Source: Cupriavidus necator
Lineage (GTDB): Bacteria; Pseudomonadota; Gammaproteobacteria; Burkholderiales; Burkholderiaceae
Assembly (NCBI RefSeq): GCF_013141915.1
Contig: NZ_SROX01000005.1
Location: 248,001 to 312,000, forward strand
Direction of reading: 5' to 3'
DNA: 64,000 nucleotides
Below, piece after piece: positions 8,027 through 17,042 of the stretch (positions within the stretch are counted from its first letter, which is position 1; every line of letters starts with the position of its first letter). Both the position numbers and the translations under genes were made by a program. The notes beneath the pieces are model-generated. The model was not told the origin of the DNA. It saw nothing but the letters and a program-made list of their open reading frames with translations, and made no database searches.

Positions 8027-9244
8027 ATGATGTCGACGAAGCCAGTCGCCGCGATTGTCGGGATGGGGGATGCCTACGCCTCCCGCCAGGATCGCAAGGA
8101 TCCTCTTCAGCTTGCGGCCGAAGCCACGCGGCGCGCGCTGCGTGACGCGGGCATTCGCAAGGAACAGGTCGATGCGGTCTACACGGGCCGCTCGCCGTGG
8201 GCCGACAAGCGCTCGCAGTGGAGCAACATCTTCATCTCGCACATGCAGATGCCGGTGAAGCGCACCACCGAGATCACCATGCACGGCGCTGGCCTCACGG
8301 CGACGCTGGCGGTGGCTTCGGAGATGATCGCGGCCGGGCAGGCGGAGTACGTGCTGTGCCTGCAGAGCGATGCGACGGAGCTGTTCGTCGACGCCGTCGC
8401 CATGGGCGCCGAGGCCGACGCGGACCCGCAGTTCGAGGTGCCGTACGGCCCCATCATTCCGGCGCTGTACGGGCAGGCCGCCTGCCGGTATCTGCATGAG
8501 TACGATCTGACCGAGGCCGATCTGGCCGATGTGGCGGTGTCGAACCAGCGCTGGGGCGTTCACCATCCGCACGCGGCCAAGGCGCGCTTCGGGGAGGTGG
8601 ACCGCGAGACGGTGCTGGCGTCGCCCTATGTCGCCAGCCCGCTGCGGCGCTGGATGTGCTCGACGTGGGGCGGCGGCACCGGTGGTGCACTGGTGGTCAC
8701 GTCGCCGGAACGGGCGCGCGCGATGCATGCCGATCCGGTCTACCTGCTGGGCTACGGGTCCGCCACGACGCACGAATACCTGACGGACCGCATGAACATG
8801 CGTACATGTCGCTTCCCCGAGCTTGGCCCCATGCCCAACCTGACCCACACGGCCACGGCCGCGGCGGCGACCCAGGCATTCGGCATGTCGGGACTGTCGC
8901 GCGCGGATATCGACATGGCGCAAATCTCCGTCAACTTTGCGCATATGGGGCCCATCGTGATGGAGGACCTGGGCTTTGCCAAGAAGGGCCGGGGGATCGA
9001 CCTGTACCGCGAGGGCCGCACGGGCTTCGACGGCGACCTGCCGACCGACACCAACGGCGGCTGGCTGTCGTTCGGCCAGCCGGGCATCTCCTGCAACATG
9101 GACAGCCTGGTCGAGGCCGTGCGGCAGTTGCGCGGCCAGCCGCTGGGCCTCGCGCCGCAGCGTCGGCCGAAGACCGTGCTGGTGCAGGGCGCGGGCGGCA
9201 TGCTGGCGGCCGGCAGCGTGGTGCTGCTGTCTTCGACAACCTGA
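8027..9244 (+). CDS. Thiolase-fold lipid-transfer/aldolase-like protein lacking the catalytic residues
   Basis: This 405-residue protein has the thiolase fold of the SCP2/lipid-transfer group. The nucleophilic Cys is absent: the segment normally xxCASGL reads MHGAGL with His86 in its place. The GHP motif reads FGQPG, and the C-terminal CxG motif is QGAGG. It therefore cannot be an ordinary thiolase. Ltp2-type proteins with the same losses are retro-aldolases that split beta-hydroxyacyl-CoAs together with a DUF35 partner, and such a partner is encoded immediately downstream. A retro-aldol role is inferred from family and context. Confidence 0.85.
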   Translation: MMSTKPVAAIVGMGDAYASRQDRKDPLQLAAEATRRALRDAGIRKEQVDAVYTGRSPWADKRSQWSNIFISHMQMPVKRTTEITMHGAGLTATLAVASEMIAAGQAEYVLCLQSDATELFVDAVAMGAEADADPQFEVPYGPIIPALYGQAACRYLHEYDLTEADLADVAVSNQRWGVHHPHAAKARFGEVDRETVLASPYVASPLRRWMCSTWGGGTGGALVVTSPERARAMHADPVYLLGYGSATTHEYLTDRMNMRTCRFPELGPMPNLTHTATAAAATQAFGMSGLSRADIDMAQISVNFAHMGPIVMEDLGFAKKGRGIDLYREGRTGFDGDLPTDTNGGWLSFGQPGISCNMDSLVEAVRQLRGQPLGLAPQRRPKTVLVQGAGGMLAAGSVVLLSSTT

Positions 9245-9257
9245 ACGGGAGCACGTG

Positions 9258-9674
9258 ATGATCCAGACGAAAGACGGCTGGCCGCAGCCTTACGCGCTGC
9301 TCGACGCCCGACCCTACTGGGAAGGGCTGGCGGCGGGGCAGTTGAAGTACCAGCGGTGCACCGGCTGCGGCGAGGCAGTCTGGCCGGCGCATTCGTTCTG
9401 CCCGCATTGCGAGGCGGACGATGGCGACGGGCTGGTGTGGCAGGAGGCCAAAGGCAGCGGCACGCTGTATTCGTACAGCACCGTGATGCGCGGGCCCACG
9501 CCGGCCTTCGCGTCGATCGCCCCCTATACCGTGGGCTTCGTGGAGATGGACGAGGGCTATCACCTGTTCGCGCAGATCGAGGGACCGCCGGAAGCGCTGC
9601 GCATCGGTGCGCGCATGACGGCGTGGGTGATCGAGCGGGGCGGGCAACGCCTGCCGGTTTTCGCCGCGGCCTGA
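9258..9674 (+). CDS. DUF35 zinc-ribbon/OB-fold protein
   Basis: This 138-residue acyl-CoA-associated protein has a rubredoxin-like zinc ribbon with Cys34, Cys37, Cys48 and Cys51, followed by an OB-fold. Such proteins pair with thiolase-fold partners and help bind CoA substrates or position the active site. It follows the thiolase-like gene by 13 bp. GTG at 9255 is an alternative start. It is the second half of the proposed aldolase complex. Confidence 0.88.
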   Translation: MIQTKDGWPQPYALLDARPYWEGLAAGQLKYQRCTGCGEAVWPAHSFCPHCEADDGDGLVWQEAKGSGTLYSYSTVMRGPTPAFASIAPYTVGFVEMDEGYHLFAQIEGPPEALRIGARMTAWVIERGGQRLPVFAAA

Positions 9675-9736
9675 CGCTTCGCGCCCTCGCCAGGCATCCG
9701 GCAAGACATCTATAAAGAGATAGAAGGAGGAGACCC

Positions 9737-10759
9737 ATGACCGACCCCCGTAAACGGGATCACCGGCGGCGCTGGCTACGCAAGGCGGGCGCCGCCTGCC
9801 TGGCCGGCTGTGCGGCGATGTTGCTGCCGCGGCTGGCATCGGCGGCGGCCGAGCCGTGGCCGACGCGCCCGGTGCGCATCGTCATTCCGCTGGCGGCCGG
9901 CTCCAGCGGCGACTTGCTCGCGCGCCTGCTGGCGCAACGGCTCGAAGGCATGTGGAAGCAGCCGGTGATCGTGGAGAACCGGCCGGGCGCGGGCGGCGTA
10001 ATCGGCACTGAATACGTGGTGAACGCCACTGACGGGCACACGCTGCTGCTCGGCACGCAAAGCTCGATCCTGCCGAAGTTCACCACCAGGAACCTGAAGT
10101 TCGACCCGACGACCGACCTGGTTCCGGTGTACAAAGTCATCAATTACCAGCTTGTGGTCGCCGCCAATGATGGCACCGCCGGCAAGGCGAAGACCATGCG
10201 CGGGCTGGTCGACCTGAGCCGGCGTGGCACCGATGGCCTGTTCTTCGCCGGTACCGGCCGAACGTCGATCTTCAACCTGACGATGGCGCTGTTGAACAAG
10301 TCGCTCGGCATGAAATACGCACCGATCGACTTCAACAGCGTGACCGCGATGAACATGGCGGTGATGCGCGACGATGCGCAATTCCTCGTGAACACGCCAA
10401 GCTCGATGAAGTCGCAGATGGAGGCCGGCAAGCTGCGGCCGATGGCCGCCATCAGCACCGAGCGCTATGCAGACCTGCCCGACGTGCCGACACTGTCGGA
10501 GGCCGTGGGCTACAAGGGCTACCTGCCGCTGCTGTGGGCCGGCATGTTCGTGCCGAAGTCCACGCCGCCGGCCGTGGTCGACCGGATCGCGCGCGATCTC
10601 CGGGCGTTGTCGGCAGACACGCAATTCAGGAGTATGGTGGAGTCGCGCTTGAGCGGCAGCATGGTGGTGTCGTCTCCGGGCGAGTTCGCCCGACAACTGA
10701 AGGAAGAGGTCGCGGTATGGAAAGGCCTCTTCGCCGAACTCAACTATCAGCCGGAGTAA
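9737..10759 (+). CDS. Bug/TctC-family periplasmic solute-binding protein
   Basis: This is a 340-residue periplasmic receptor. A basic N-terminus (RRRWLRK) and a hydrophobic stretch form the export signal, with cleavage likely near ASA. The family segments VRIVIPLAAGSSGD and VENRPGAGGVIGTE follow. AAGGAGGAG lies just upstream. It sits inside the dehydrogenase operon without TctA/TctB. It probably captures the substrate of the pathway, for a permease encoded elsewhere. Confidence 0.92.
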   Translation: MTDPRKRDHRRRWLRKAGAACLAGCAAMLLPRLASAAAEPWPTRPVRIVIPLAAGSSGDLLARLLAQRLEGMWKQPVIVENRPGAGGVIGTEYVVNATDGHTLLLGTQSSILPKFTTRNLKFDPTTDLVPVYKVINYQLVVAANDGTAGKAKTMRGLVDLSRRGTDGLFFAGTGRTSIFNLTMALLNKSLGMKYAPIDFNSVTAMNMAVMRDDAQFLVNTPSSMKSQMEAGKLRPMAAISTERYADLPDVPTLSEAVGYKGYLPLLWAGMFVPKSTPPAVVDRIARDLRALSADTQFRSMVESRLSGSMVVSSPGEFARQLKEEVAVWKGLFAELNYQPE

Positions 10760-10765
10760 GAAGCC

Positions 10766-11971
10766 ATGCGTGACCTGCCTCTCGATGGCGTGGTGGTCGT
10801 GGAACTGAGCGACAGCGCCTCGGCGCCGTTCGCCGGCCAGATCCTTGCGGCGCTGGGCGCCGATGTGTGGAAGATCGAACGCCCCACAGGCGATTCGGCG
10901 CGCGGCTGGGGGCCGAGCAAGTGGAAGGGCAGCGGTGCCGCCTTCCATGCGATCAACCAGGGCAAGCGCTTTATCAGCCTCGACATCAAGGACCCGGACG
11001 ACCTCGCCACGCTGCATCGGCTCATCGCCGAGCATGCCGACGTCTTCTTCCACAATCTGCGCCCCGGATCGGCCGCGCAATACGGACTGGACCCCGACAG
11101 CCTGCGCGTGACCAAGCCCGAACTGGTCTGCTGCGAGGTGGGCGCGTTCGGCAATGTCGGCCCGCTGAACCAGGCGCCCGGCTACGACCCGCTGATGCAG
11201 GCCTTCGCAGGCATCATGAGCGTCACCGGCGAGGAAGGGCAGCCGCCGGTGCGTGCGGGCGTGTCGATCGTCGACTTCGGCGCGGGCATGTGGGCCGTCA
11301 TCGGCATCCTGGCCGCGCTGTGCCGGCGGCAGCGCAAGCACGTGGGCGCCACCGTCCACAGCTCGCTGTTGGAGACGGCCATCGCCTGGATGACGGTCGG
11401 CATCGCCAACTACAACGCCGACGGCGACACGGGCGGCCGGCATGGCTCGGGCGTCGGCTTCATCGTGCCGCACCGCGCCTACGACACGGCCGATGGCCAT
11501 CTGGTGGTCAGTTGCGCCAACGACCGGCTCTTTGCACGTTTGTGTGCCGCGCTGGACCGGCCGGAGTGGTCCACCGACCCGCGCTTTGCCACCAACGACG
11601 CACGCCTGCGCAATCGCGGACAGATCGATGCCCTGATCGGCGGGCGGCTTGCCGAACATCCCCGCGCTCACTGGCAGGAAGTGCTCGGCGCCGCCGGCCT
11701 GCCGTGCGCACCGGTGCAGACCACCAGCGAACTGGTCAATCACGAGCAGACGCGGGCGCTGGGCATCATCGGCAAGCCGACCGGGGACGATCTCGCGCTG
11801 GTCGGGCTGCCGCTGCTGTTCAACGGCAGGCGGCCAGGACCGCTGTCGGCGGCGCGCGACGTCGGAGAGGACAATGCTGACCTCGACAGGCTGATGGCGT
11901 CGCGGCGTGGCCGGCGCGAGGCGCAGTCGTCGGGCGGCGAGGCAGTGCTCGACGCAGGGATCGCGGAGTAG
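10766..11971 (+). CDS. CaiB/BaiF (family III) CoA-transferase
   Basis: This 401-residue family III CoA-transferase moves CoA between acids through an aspartyl intermediate. The N-terminal VVELSDSASAPFAGQILAALGA and the segment SIVDFGAGMW, which carries the likely catalytic Asp, are typical. It starts 6 bp after the Bug receptor gene. It probably activates the imported acid with CoA from a pathway product such as succinyl-CoA. The real acceptor is unknown. Confidence 0.88.
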   Translation: MRDLPLDGVVVVELSDSASAPFAGQILAALGADVWKIERPTGDSARGWGPSKWKGSGAAFHAINQGKRFISLDIKDPDDLATLHRLIAEHADVFFHNLRPGSAAQYGLDPDSLRVTKPELVCCEVGAFGNVGPLNQAPGYDPLMQAFAGIMSVTGEEGQPPVRAGVSIVDFGAGMWAVIGILAALCRRQRKHVGATVHSSLLETAIAWMTVGIANYNADGDTGGRHGSGVGFIVPHRAYDTADGHLVVSCANDRLFARLCAALDRPEWSTDPRFATNDARLRNRGQIDALIGGRLAEHPRAHWQEVLGAAGLPCAPVQTTSELVNHEQTRALGIIGKPTGDDLALVGLPLLFNGRRPGPLSAARDVGEDNADLDRLMASRRGRREAQSSGGEAVLDAGIAE

Positions 11972-12035
11972 GCGCGGCGGCCATGACCGCTGATAGCGTG
12001 ACCGTGGCCACTCGAAGGCGCGGCGCGCGAGGCAG

Positions 12036-12062
12036 ACCCGGCTCATTCGCGAGCCGGGTTTC
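12036..12062 (+). terminator. Hairpin between CoA-transferase and racemase genes
   Basis: A perfect 9-bp stem, ACCCGGCTC / GAGCCGGGT, has a 6-nt loop and is followed by only three T. It may act as a weak terminator or attenuator within the operon, or stabilise the upstream mRNA. Confidence 0.55.
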
Positions 12063-12084
12063 GACGTTTGAGGAGACCAATACG

Positions 12085-13239
12085 ATGCGCAAAACCGAGG
12101 GCCCGCTCGCGGGCGTCAGGATCATCGAGCTGGGCGGCATAGGGCCTGTGCCGTTCTGCTGCATGCTGCTTGCGGATCTCGGCGCGGATATTGTCCGCAT
12201 CGACCGTCCGCCTGGCCACGACGGCGGACAACCCGGCGATCCGCGCTTCAACCTGCTCAACCGCAGCCGGCGCAGCGCCGCACTCGACCTGAAGAAAGCG
12301 GAAGCGAAGGACGCAGTACTGAAGCTCGTGGGCCAGGCCGACGCGCTGGTGGAGGGATTCCGGCCAGGTGTTGCCGAGAAACTGGGGTTAGGACCCGAAG
12401 ACTGCCTCGCGGCGAACCCTGCGCTGGTCTACGGCCGCATGACGGGCTGGGGCCAGGATGGGCCGCTCGCGCACGCGCCCGGCCATGACATCAACTACAT
12501 TTCGCTGACCGGCGTGCTGCACGCGGTCGGCACCTGCGGCGGCCCACCGGTGATCCCGCTCAATCTCGCCGGGGACCTCGGTGGCGGCTCGCTGTACCTG
12601 GCGCTCGGCGTCGTGTCGGCCATCCTCGAAAGCCGGCGCTCGGGCAAGGGGCAGGTGGTGGATGCCGCGATGGTCGACGGCTCCGCCTCGCTGATGACGC
12701 TCTTCTACGGCATGTTCGCCAGCGGCTACTGGAAGGACGAGCGCGGCAGCAACCGGCTCGATTCGGGGGCGCCCTGGTACAACGTCTATGAGACGAAGGA
12801 CGGCCGCTGGGTCAGCGTGGGGTCCAACGAGGCGCGCTTCTGGCGTGCGACGCTGGAAGTGCTCGGGCTGGACGAGGCGGAGATGCCGGACCAGCACGAC
12901 CGTTCGCGCTGGCCTGAGGTGCAAGCGAGGTTCGCCGAAATTTTCCGCACGCGCACGCGCGACGAATGGTGTGCGCTGGCCGAAGGACGGGAGGTCTGCT
13001 TCGCGCCGGTCATGTCGCTGGCCGAGGCGCCCGGCCACCCGCATCTGCGCGCGCGCGGGACATTCGTCGAACGGGACGGCGTCGTGCAGCCTGCGCCCGC
13101 GCCACGCTTCAGCCGCACACCCAGTGCGATACAGAATTCCCCGTCCCGCCCCGGCGAGCATACCGACGCGGTGCTGAGCGACTGGGGCTTTGGCTTGCAG
13201 GAAATTGCGGCATTGCGCGCGGCCGGCGCCATCGTGTAA
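12085..13239 (+). CDS. Alpha-methylacyl-CoA racemase (CaiB/BaiF fold)
   Basis: This enzyme epimerises the alpha carbon of 2-methyl-branched acyl-CoAs. The 384 residues show the racemase pattern rather than the transferase one. LGGIGPVPFCCMLLADLGA is at 16-34. His134 (APGHDINY), Asp164 (GDLGGGS) and Glu236 (VYETKDG) match the His, Asp and Glu of the mycobacterial enzyme. A longer frame exists, but 12085 has GAGGAG upstream and gives the normal N-terminus. It is the last gene of the operon, after a hairpin. It implies that the substrate has a methyl branch. Confidence 0.88.
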   Translation: MRKTEGPLAGVRIIELGGIGPVPFCCMLLADLGADIVRIDRPPGHDGGQPGDPRFNLLNRSRRSAALDLKKAEAKDAVLKLVGQADALVEGFRPGVAEKLGLGPEDCLAANPALVYGRMTGWGQDGPLAHAPGHDINYISLTGVLHAVGTCGGPPVIPLNLAGDLGGGSLYLALGVVSAILESRRSGKGQVVDAAMVDGSASLMTLFYGMFASGYWKDERGSNRLDSGAPWYNVYETKDGRWVSVGSNEARFWRATLEVLGLDEAEMPDQHDRSRWPEVQARFAEIFRTRTRDEWCALAEGREVCFAPVMSLAEAPGHPHLRARGTFVERDGVVQPAPAPRFSRTPSAIQNSPSRPGEHTDAVLSDWGFGLQEIAALRAAGAIV

Positions 13240-13260
13240 GGCGGCGGGCCGCGCGGCCAG

Positions 13261-14061
13261 TCAGTGAACCGTCAGTCCGCCGGTCGGGCTGATCGTCGCC
13301 CCGGTCAGGTAGCGCGACTCGTCGGAGGCAAGAAAGGCCACCACCTGGCCGATATCCTCCGGGCTCGCCACACCGAGCGGGCTGCTGGCGATGATCTTCT
13401 CGTACTGCTTGCGGTGCCGGTCCGACACGCCATCGGTGCGCTCGAAGGCGGCCTTCCACGAGGGACTGTCGCGTACCACTGTCACGCAGACGCAGTTCAC
13501 ACGGATCCCGTCGCGCGCCAGTTCCTTCGACAGTACCTTGCTTGCGCTGATCAGGCCGCCGGCAAAGGTGGCCACCGCGGTCTGCGTCGGCGTCGGCACG
13601 CGGCCGCCCTCCGAGGTCACGAAGACCACCGCGCCGCCGCCACGCTCGCGCATGAAGGGCAGGGCCGACTGCACCGGCAGCAGCTTCGCGGCGGTGTTCT
13701 CCGCCACCACGGCGCAGACGCGCGCGAGGTCGATATCGCCAAACGGGCCGCGCACGTCCGGGCGGCGCGCCTCGTCGTCGTTGCCGCCGGCATTGGCGAC
13801 CACGATGTCAATGCCGCCATGGCGGCGCCCGGCCTCGGCGGCGAGCGCGTCCATGTCGGCCTTCACGCGGACGTCACCAGTAATGAAGTCGCCCTGTCCC
13901 CCTGCCTCGCGGAGTTCGGCGAGCACCGCTTCGGCCTTTGACGCGCTCCTGCCGCTGATGACCACCAGCGCTCCACGTGCCGCGAGCTGCAGTGCCACGC
14001 CCCGGCCGATCCCGCCGGTGCCGCCGGTGACGATCGCCACCTTGCCTTCAAGACTTTTCAT
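13261..14061 (-). CDS. SDR-family protein without the catalytic tyrosine
   Basis: This 266-residue Rossmann-fold protein has the nucleotide motif TGGTGGIGRG and NAG intact. The active-site region reads LISASK, where YSASK is expected, so Ile replaces the catalytic Tyr. The spacing from the likely Ser (VTSEGG) is about 8 residues longer than normal. It may be a binding protein, or may use another residue. It follows the CoA-transferase gene leftward with a 32-bp gap and converges on the racemase gene. The reaction is unknown. Confidence 0.85.
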   Translation of the reverse strand: MKSLEGKVAIVTGGTGGIGRGVALQLAARGALVVISGRSASKAEAVLAELREAGGQGDFITGDVRVKADMDALAAEAGRRHGGIDIVVANAGGNDDEARRPDVRGPFGDIDLARVCAVVAENTAAKLLPVQSALPFMRERGGGAVVFVTSEGGRVPTPTQTAVATFAGGLISASKVLSKELARDGIRVNCVCVTVVRDSPSWKAAFERTDGVSDRHRKQYEKIIASSPLGVASPEDIGQVVAFLASDESRYLTGATISPTGGLTVH

Positions 14062-14093
14062 TGCTGTGTCCTTGCTGTGGTTCTGTCTTGCGG

Positions 14094-15356
14094 TCAGACG
14101 ATGCCGTCGGTGCGCAACGCCTCGACCTGCCGCGCGTCGAGGTGCAGCCAGTCGCGCAGCACCGCGTCGGTATGCTCCCCGAGCCGCGGCGGCACACCGG
14201 CCTTGGGCTCGGGCACGTCAGACATCTTGATCGGGTTGCCGACCACCTGCACCGGCCCCCACACTGGGTCGTGGACCGTCATCAGCATCTCGCGCGCCGC
14301 GACGTGCGGGCAGTCGAACAGGTCGGCCACGTCGTTGACCACCGACGCCGGCACGCCGCCCTCGCGCAGCAGGTCCACGGCTTGCGCGCGGGTGCGCGTG
14401 GCGAGCCAGGCGTGGATATGCGGATCGAGCGCGGCGCTGTGCTTGCGGCGGGCCATGCCGTCGGCGAAGCGCGAATCATCGACCAGCTCTGGCTTGCCGA
14501 TCACCTCGCAGAAGCGGCGCCAGATGTGCTCGCCGAGCACCGCGATGACGATATGGCCATCACTGGCGCGGAACGGCCCGAACGGCGCCGTCACCGCGGG
14601 TACGCCCGGCGGCAGCGGCTGGTGCAGGGCCGAGTACATGGCGATCGAGATCTCGTTCTGGACCAGCGAGGCGTCGTACAGCGAAATGTCGACCTTCTTG
14701 CCCCGCCCGGTGCGCTCGCGCTGGTACAACGCGAGCAGCGCGCCCTGCGCGGCCAGAATGCCGCCCTGCAGGTCGGTCATCGAGAAGCCGAGATAAGTCG
14801 GCCGGTCGTCCTGCCGCTCGGGCCGGTACATCAGGCCGCTGAGCGCCTGCCCGACGATGTCGAGGGCCGGGTGGTCGGTGTACGGACTCGGCTTCACATC
14901 GGTGTGGCCAAAGCCGGAGATGGCGACGTAGATCAGGCGCGGGTTGCGCGCGCGCAAAGTGTCGTAGCCGACGCCGAGGCGGTCCATCACGCCGGGGCGC
15001 AGGTTCTCGAGCACGATGTCGGCGCCGGCGGCCAGTTCGAGGAACAGCCGCTTGCCCTCGGGCTGCTTGAGGTCCAGCGTCAGGCTTTTCTTGTTGCGGT
15101 TGGTGCGCAGGAACGACAGTGCGTGCGGGCTGCCGTCCTCAGCCGTCCTGACTGGGCTGGTGCTGCGCGCGAAGTCGCCGCCCGCCGGGGCTTCGACCTT
15201 GATGACCTCGGCGCCCGCATCGGCAAGCCACATCGAGGCGAACGGGCCGGCGACGAAGTTTTCCACGGCCAGCACACGCACCCCCTGGAGCGGGCGGTCG
15301 GGCATGGAACATGGGTCCTGCGTGGCCGCCGCGGCGCGGCCCGTGTCGTTGTTCAA
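14094..15356 (-). CDS. CaiB/BaiF (family III) CoA-transferase
   Basis: This is a family III CoA-transferase with VENFVAGPFASMWLADAGAE near the N-terminus and the likely catalytic Asp in GFSMTDLQGG. The TTG at 15356 has AAGGAGA at ideal distance and lies about 30 nt after the start predicted from promoter copy D. An ATG at 15305 also opens a normal family N-terminus. The frame is open further up, but that part translates the promoter. It heads a two-gene leftward unit with the SDR. Confidence 0.85.
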   Translation of the reverse strand: MNNDTGRAAAATQDPCSMPDRPLQGVRVLAVENFVAGPFASMWLADAGAEVIKVEAPAGGDFARSTSPVRTAEDGSPHALSFLRTNRNKKSLTLDLKQPEGKRLFLELAAGADIVLENLRPGVMDRLGVGYDTLRARNPRLIYVAISGFGHTDVKPSPYTDHPALDIVGQALSGLMYRPERQDDRPTYLGFSMTDLQGGILAAQGALLALYQRERTGRGKKVDISLYDASLVQNEISIAMYSALHQPLPPGVPAVTAPFGPFRASDGHIVIAVLGEHIWRRFCEVIGKPELVDDSRFADGMARRKHSAALDPHIHAWLATRTRAQAVDLLREGGVPASVVNDVADLFDCPHVAAREMLMTVHDPVWGPVQVVGNPIKMSDVPEPKAGVPPRLGEHTDAVLRDWLHLDARQVEALRTDGIV

Positions 15357-15393
15357 GGCGGTCTCCTTTGCATTTGCGGATGCGGTTGATGCA

Positions 15394-15447
15394 AGGGTAG
15401 AGCGCCCGTGCCGCGCGTCCAACTTGTCATTTTCGAAGCTGTGGTTC
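15394..15447 (-). promoter_or_regulatory. Shared promoter/operator, copy D (CoA-transferase gene)
   Basis: On the minus strand GAACC-ACA-GCTTC (15447-15435) is followed by a 12-bp gap, TTGGAC (15422-15417), a 17-bp spacer and TACCCT (15399-15394). The predicted leader before the TTG start is about 30 nt. Confidence 0.75.
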
Positions 15448-15528
15448 GGACGAACCGAAGCGGACGACCCGAAACGGACGACCCGAAGCGGGCGGCGAAC
15501 ATTCACCCGCTCCGGACGACCGCCATCG

Positions 15529-16989
15529 TCAGGCCATCACGATGGTCTTTGACTCCATGAAGGCGGTCAGTCCTTCGACGCCACCCTCGCGGCCGATGCC
15601 GGACTGCTTGAAGCCGCCGAAGCCGATGGAGAAATCGGTGCGCGGTCCATTGTGGCCTACGGTGCCTGCGCGGATCTGCCGCGCTACCGCGAGCGCGCGC
15701 TCACGGTCGTTGGTGAAGACGGCGGCGTTCAGGCCGAACGGCGTGTCGTTCGCCATGCCGATGGCGCTGGCTTCGTCGTCGGCCGGGATGACGCTCAGCA
15801 CGGGGCCGAAGATCTCCTGCTGGGCAATGGCCGAGCGGTTGTCGACATTGCCGAACACCGTCGGCTCGAAGAAGAAGCCGCGCGCCAGATGCTGCGGCCG
15901 CTTGCCACCAGCCGCGAGCATTGCGCCTTCCGCCACGCCCATGGCGACGAAGCGCTCGACGGTGTCGCGCTGACGGGCATTGGCGAGCGGGCCAGAGGTG
16001 GTCTCTGCCGCGAGCGGGTCACCGAGCACGATCTGCCGCGCGATGGCCGACAGTGCCTCCACCATCGCGTCGTGCTTCGCGCGCGGCACGATGATGCGGG
16101 TCAGGCTGTGGCAGATCTGCCCGGTGTTGTAGCCGAAATAGGAGTTGCCGAGCGTGGCGGCGGCAGTTCCGACGTCGTAGTCGTCCAGGATGACGGCAGG
16201 CGATTTGCCGCCGAGTTCCAGCGTCACGCGCGCCACGCGGTCGCCGGCGATGGACGCGATGCGGCGGCCGGCCGCGGTCGAGCCGGTGAATGTGATCTTG
16301 TCGACGTCCGGGCTGCGCACCAGCGCCTCGGACACGTCGCGCTCGGCCGTGATGACGTTGACGACGCCCGGGGGCAACCCGACTTCCTCGCAGACCTGCG
16401 CGAACAGGTAGCCCGAGCACGGCGCCTCGGGCGGCGACTTGATGACCAGCGTGCAGCCAGCCAGCAGCGCCGGTGCGGTCTTGTAGGCGAGCAGGCCTGC
16501 GGGGCCATTCCAGGGAATGATCTCGGCGACCACACCCACCGGCTCGTAGACGCGGTACGCATCGTTGCCGGTGGCGGACTGGCACGGCTGCGCGAAAGGG
16601 AACGTCGCTGCCATCGCCGCGTACTGCCGGAATGCGCCGCTGATGAACAGCCCGATCCGCGGCTGCGCGACCTTGTAGACGATGCCGGTTTCGAGCGACC
16701 AGATGCGGGCGAACTCGTCGTTCAGGGCTTCGAGCCGCGCGGCAATTTTCTCGAGGAAACCGACACGCTCCAGCGGCGTCATGCGCGGCCACGGGCCGTC
16801 GTCGAATGCCTTGCGCGCGGCGGCGACGGCGCGCCGCATGTCGGCCGACTCGGCGCGGGCGACCGTCGCCACGACCTGCTCCGTTGAGCAGTCCAGCACG
16901 TCGAAGACGCCGCCGGAGGAGGGTTCGACCCATTCGCCGTCGATGTACAGGCGGCGCGGGTGCTTGAGTTCGATAGTTCGGTTCGTCAT
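15529..16989 (-). CDS. Aldehyde dehydrogenase (NAD(P)-dependent)
   Basis: This 486-residue ALDH-superfamily enzyme oxidises an aldehyde to the acid. Asn161 in IPWNG, Glu258 in LELGGKSP and the nucleophile Cys293 in TGQICHS are all present, as are the NAD-binding FTGST motif and a full-length C-terminus. It lies 53 bp downstream of the alcohol dehydrogenase gene in the same leftward unit. It probably completes an alcohol-to-acid oxidation before CoA activation. Confidence 0.92.
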   Translation of the reverse strand: MTNRTIELKHPRRLYIDGEWVEPSSGGVFDVLDCSTEQVVATVARAESADMRRAVAAARKAFDDGPWPRMTPLERVGFLEKIAARLEALNDEFARIWSLETGIVYKVAQPRIGLFISGAFRQYAAMAATFPFAQPCQSATGNDAYRVYEPVGVVAEIIPWNGPAGLLAYKTAPALLAGCTLVIKSPPEAPCSGYLFAQVCEEVGLPPGVVNVITAERDVSEALVRSPDVDKITFTGSTAAGRRIASIAGDRVARVTLELGGKSPAVILDDYDVGTAAATLGNSYFGYNTGQICHSLTRIIVPRAKHDAMVEALSAIARQIVLGDPLAAETTSGPLANARQRDTVERFVAMGVAEGAMLAAGGKRPQHLARGFFFEPTVFGNVDNRSAIAQQEIFGPVLSVIPADDEASAIGMANDTPFGLNAAVFTNDRERALAVARQIRAGTVGHNGPRTDFSIGFGGFKQSGIGREGGVEGLTAFMESKTIVMA

Positions 16990-17042
16990 GGGTTGGATCT
17001 ACGTTGCCGGACAGCGGCAATCGTGAAAGGGCTCGGCAGGGA

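Noticed and set aside
8027..9244. Ordinary acetyl-CoA acetyltransferase
   Set aside because: All catalytic Cys/His positions of thiolase are replaced.
9776..12046. Very long open frame on the minus strand (756 codons)
   Set aside because: It is antisense to a Bug receptor and CoA-transferase with clear homology and ribosome sites. Arg/Ala/His-rich composition is typical of GC-bias shadow frames.
15357..15506. N-terminal extension of the CoA-transferase
   Set aside because: It translates promoter copy D, and a better start lies downstream.
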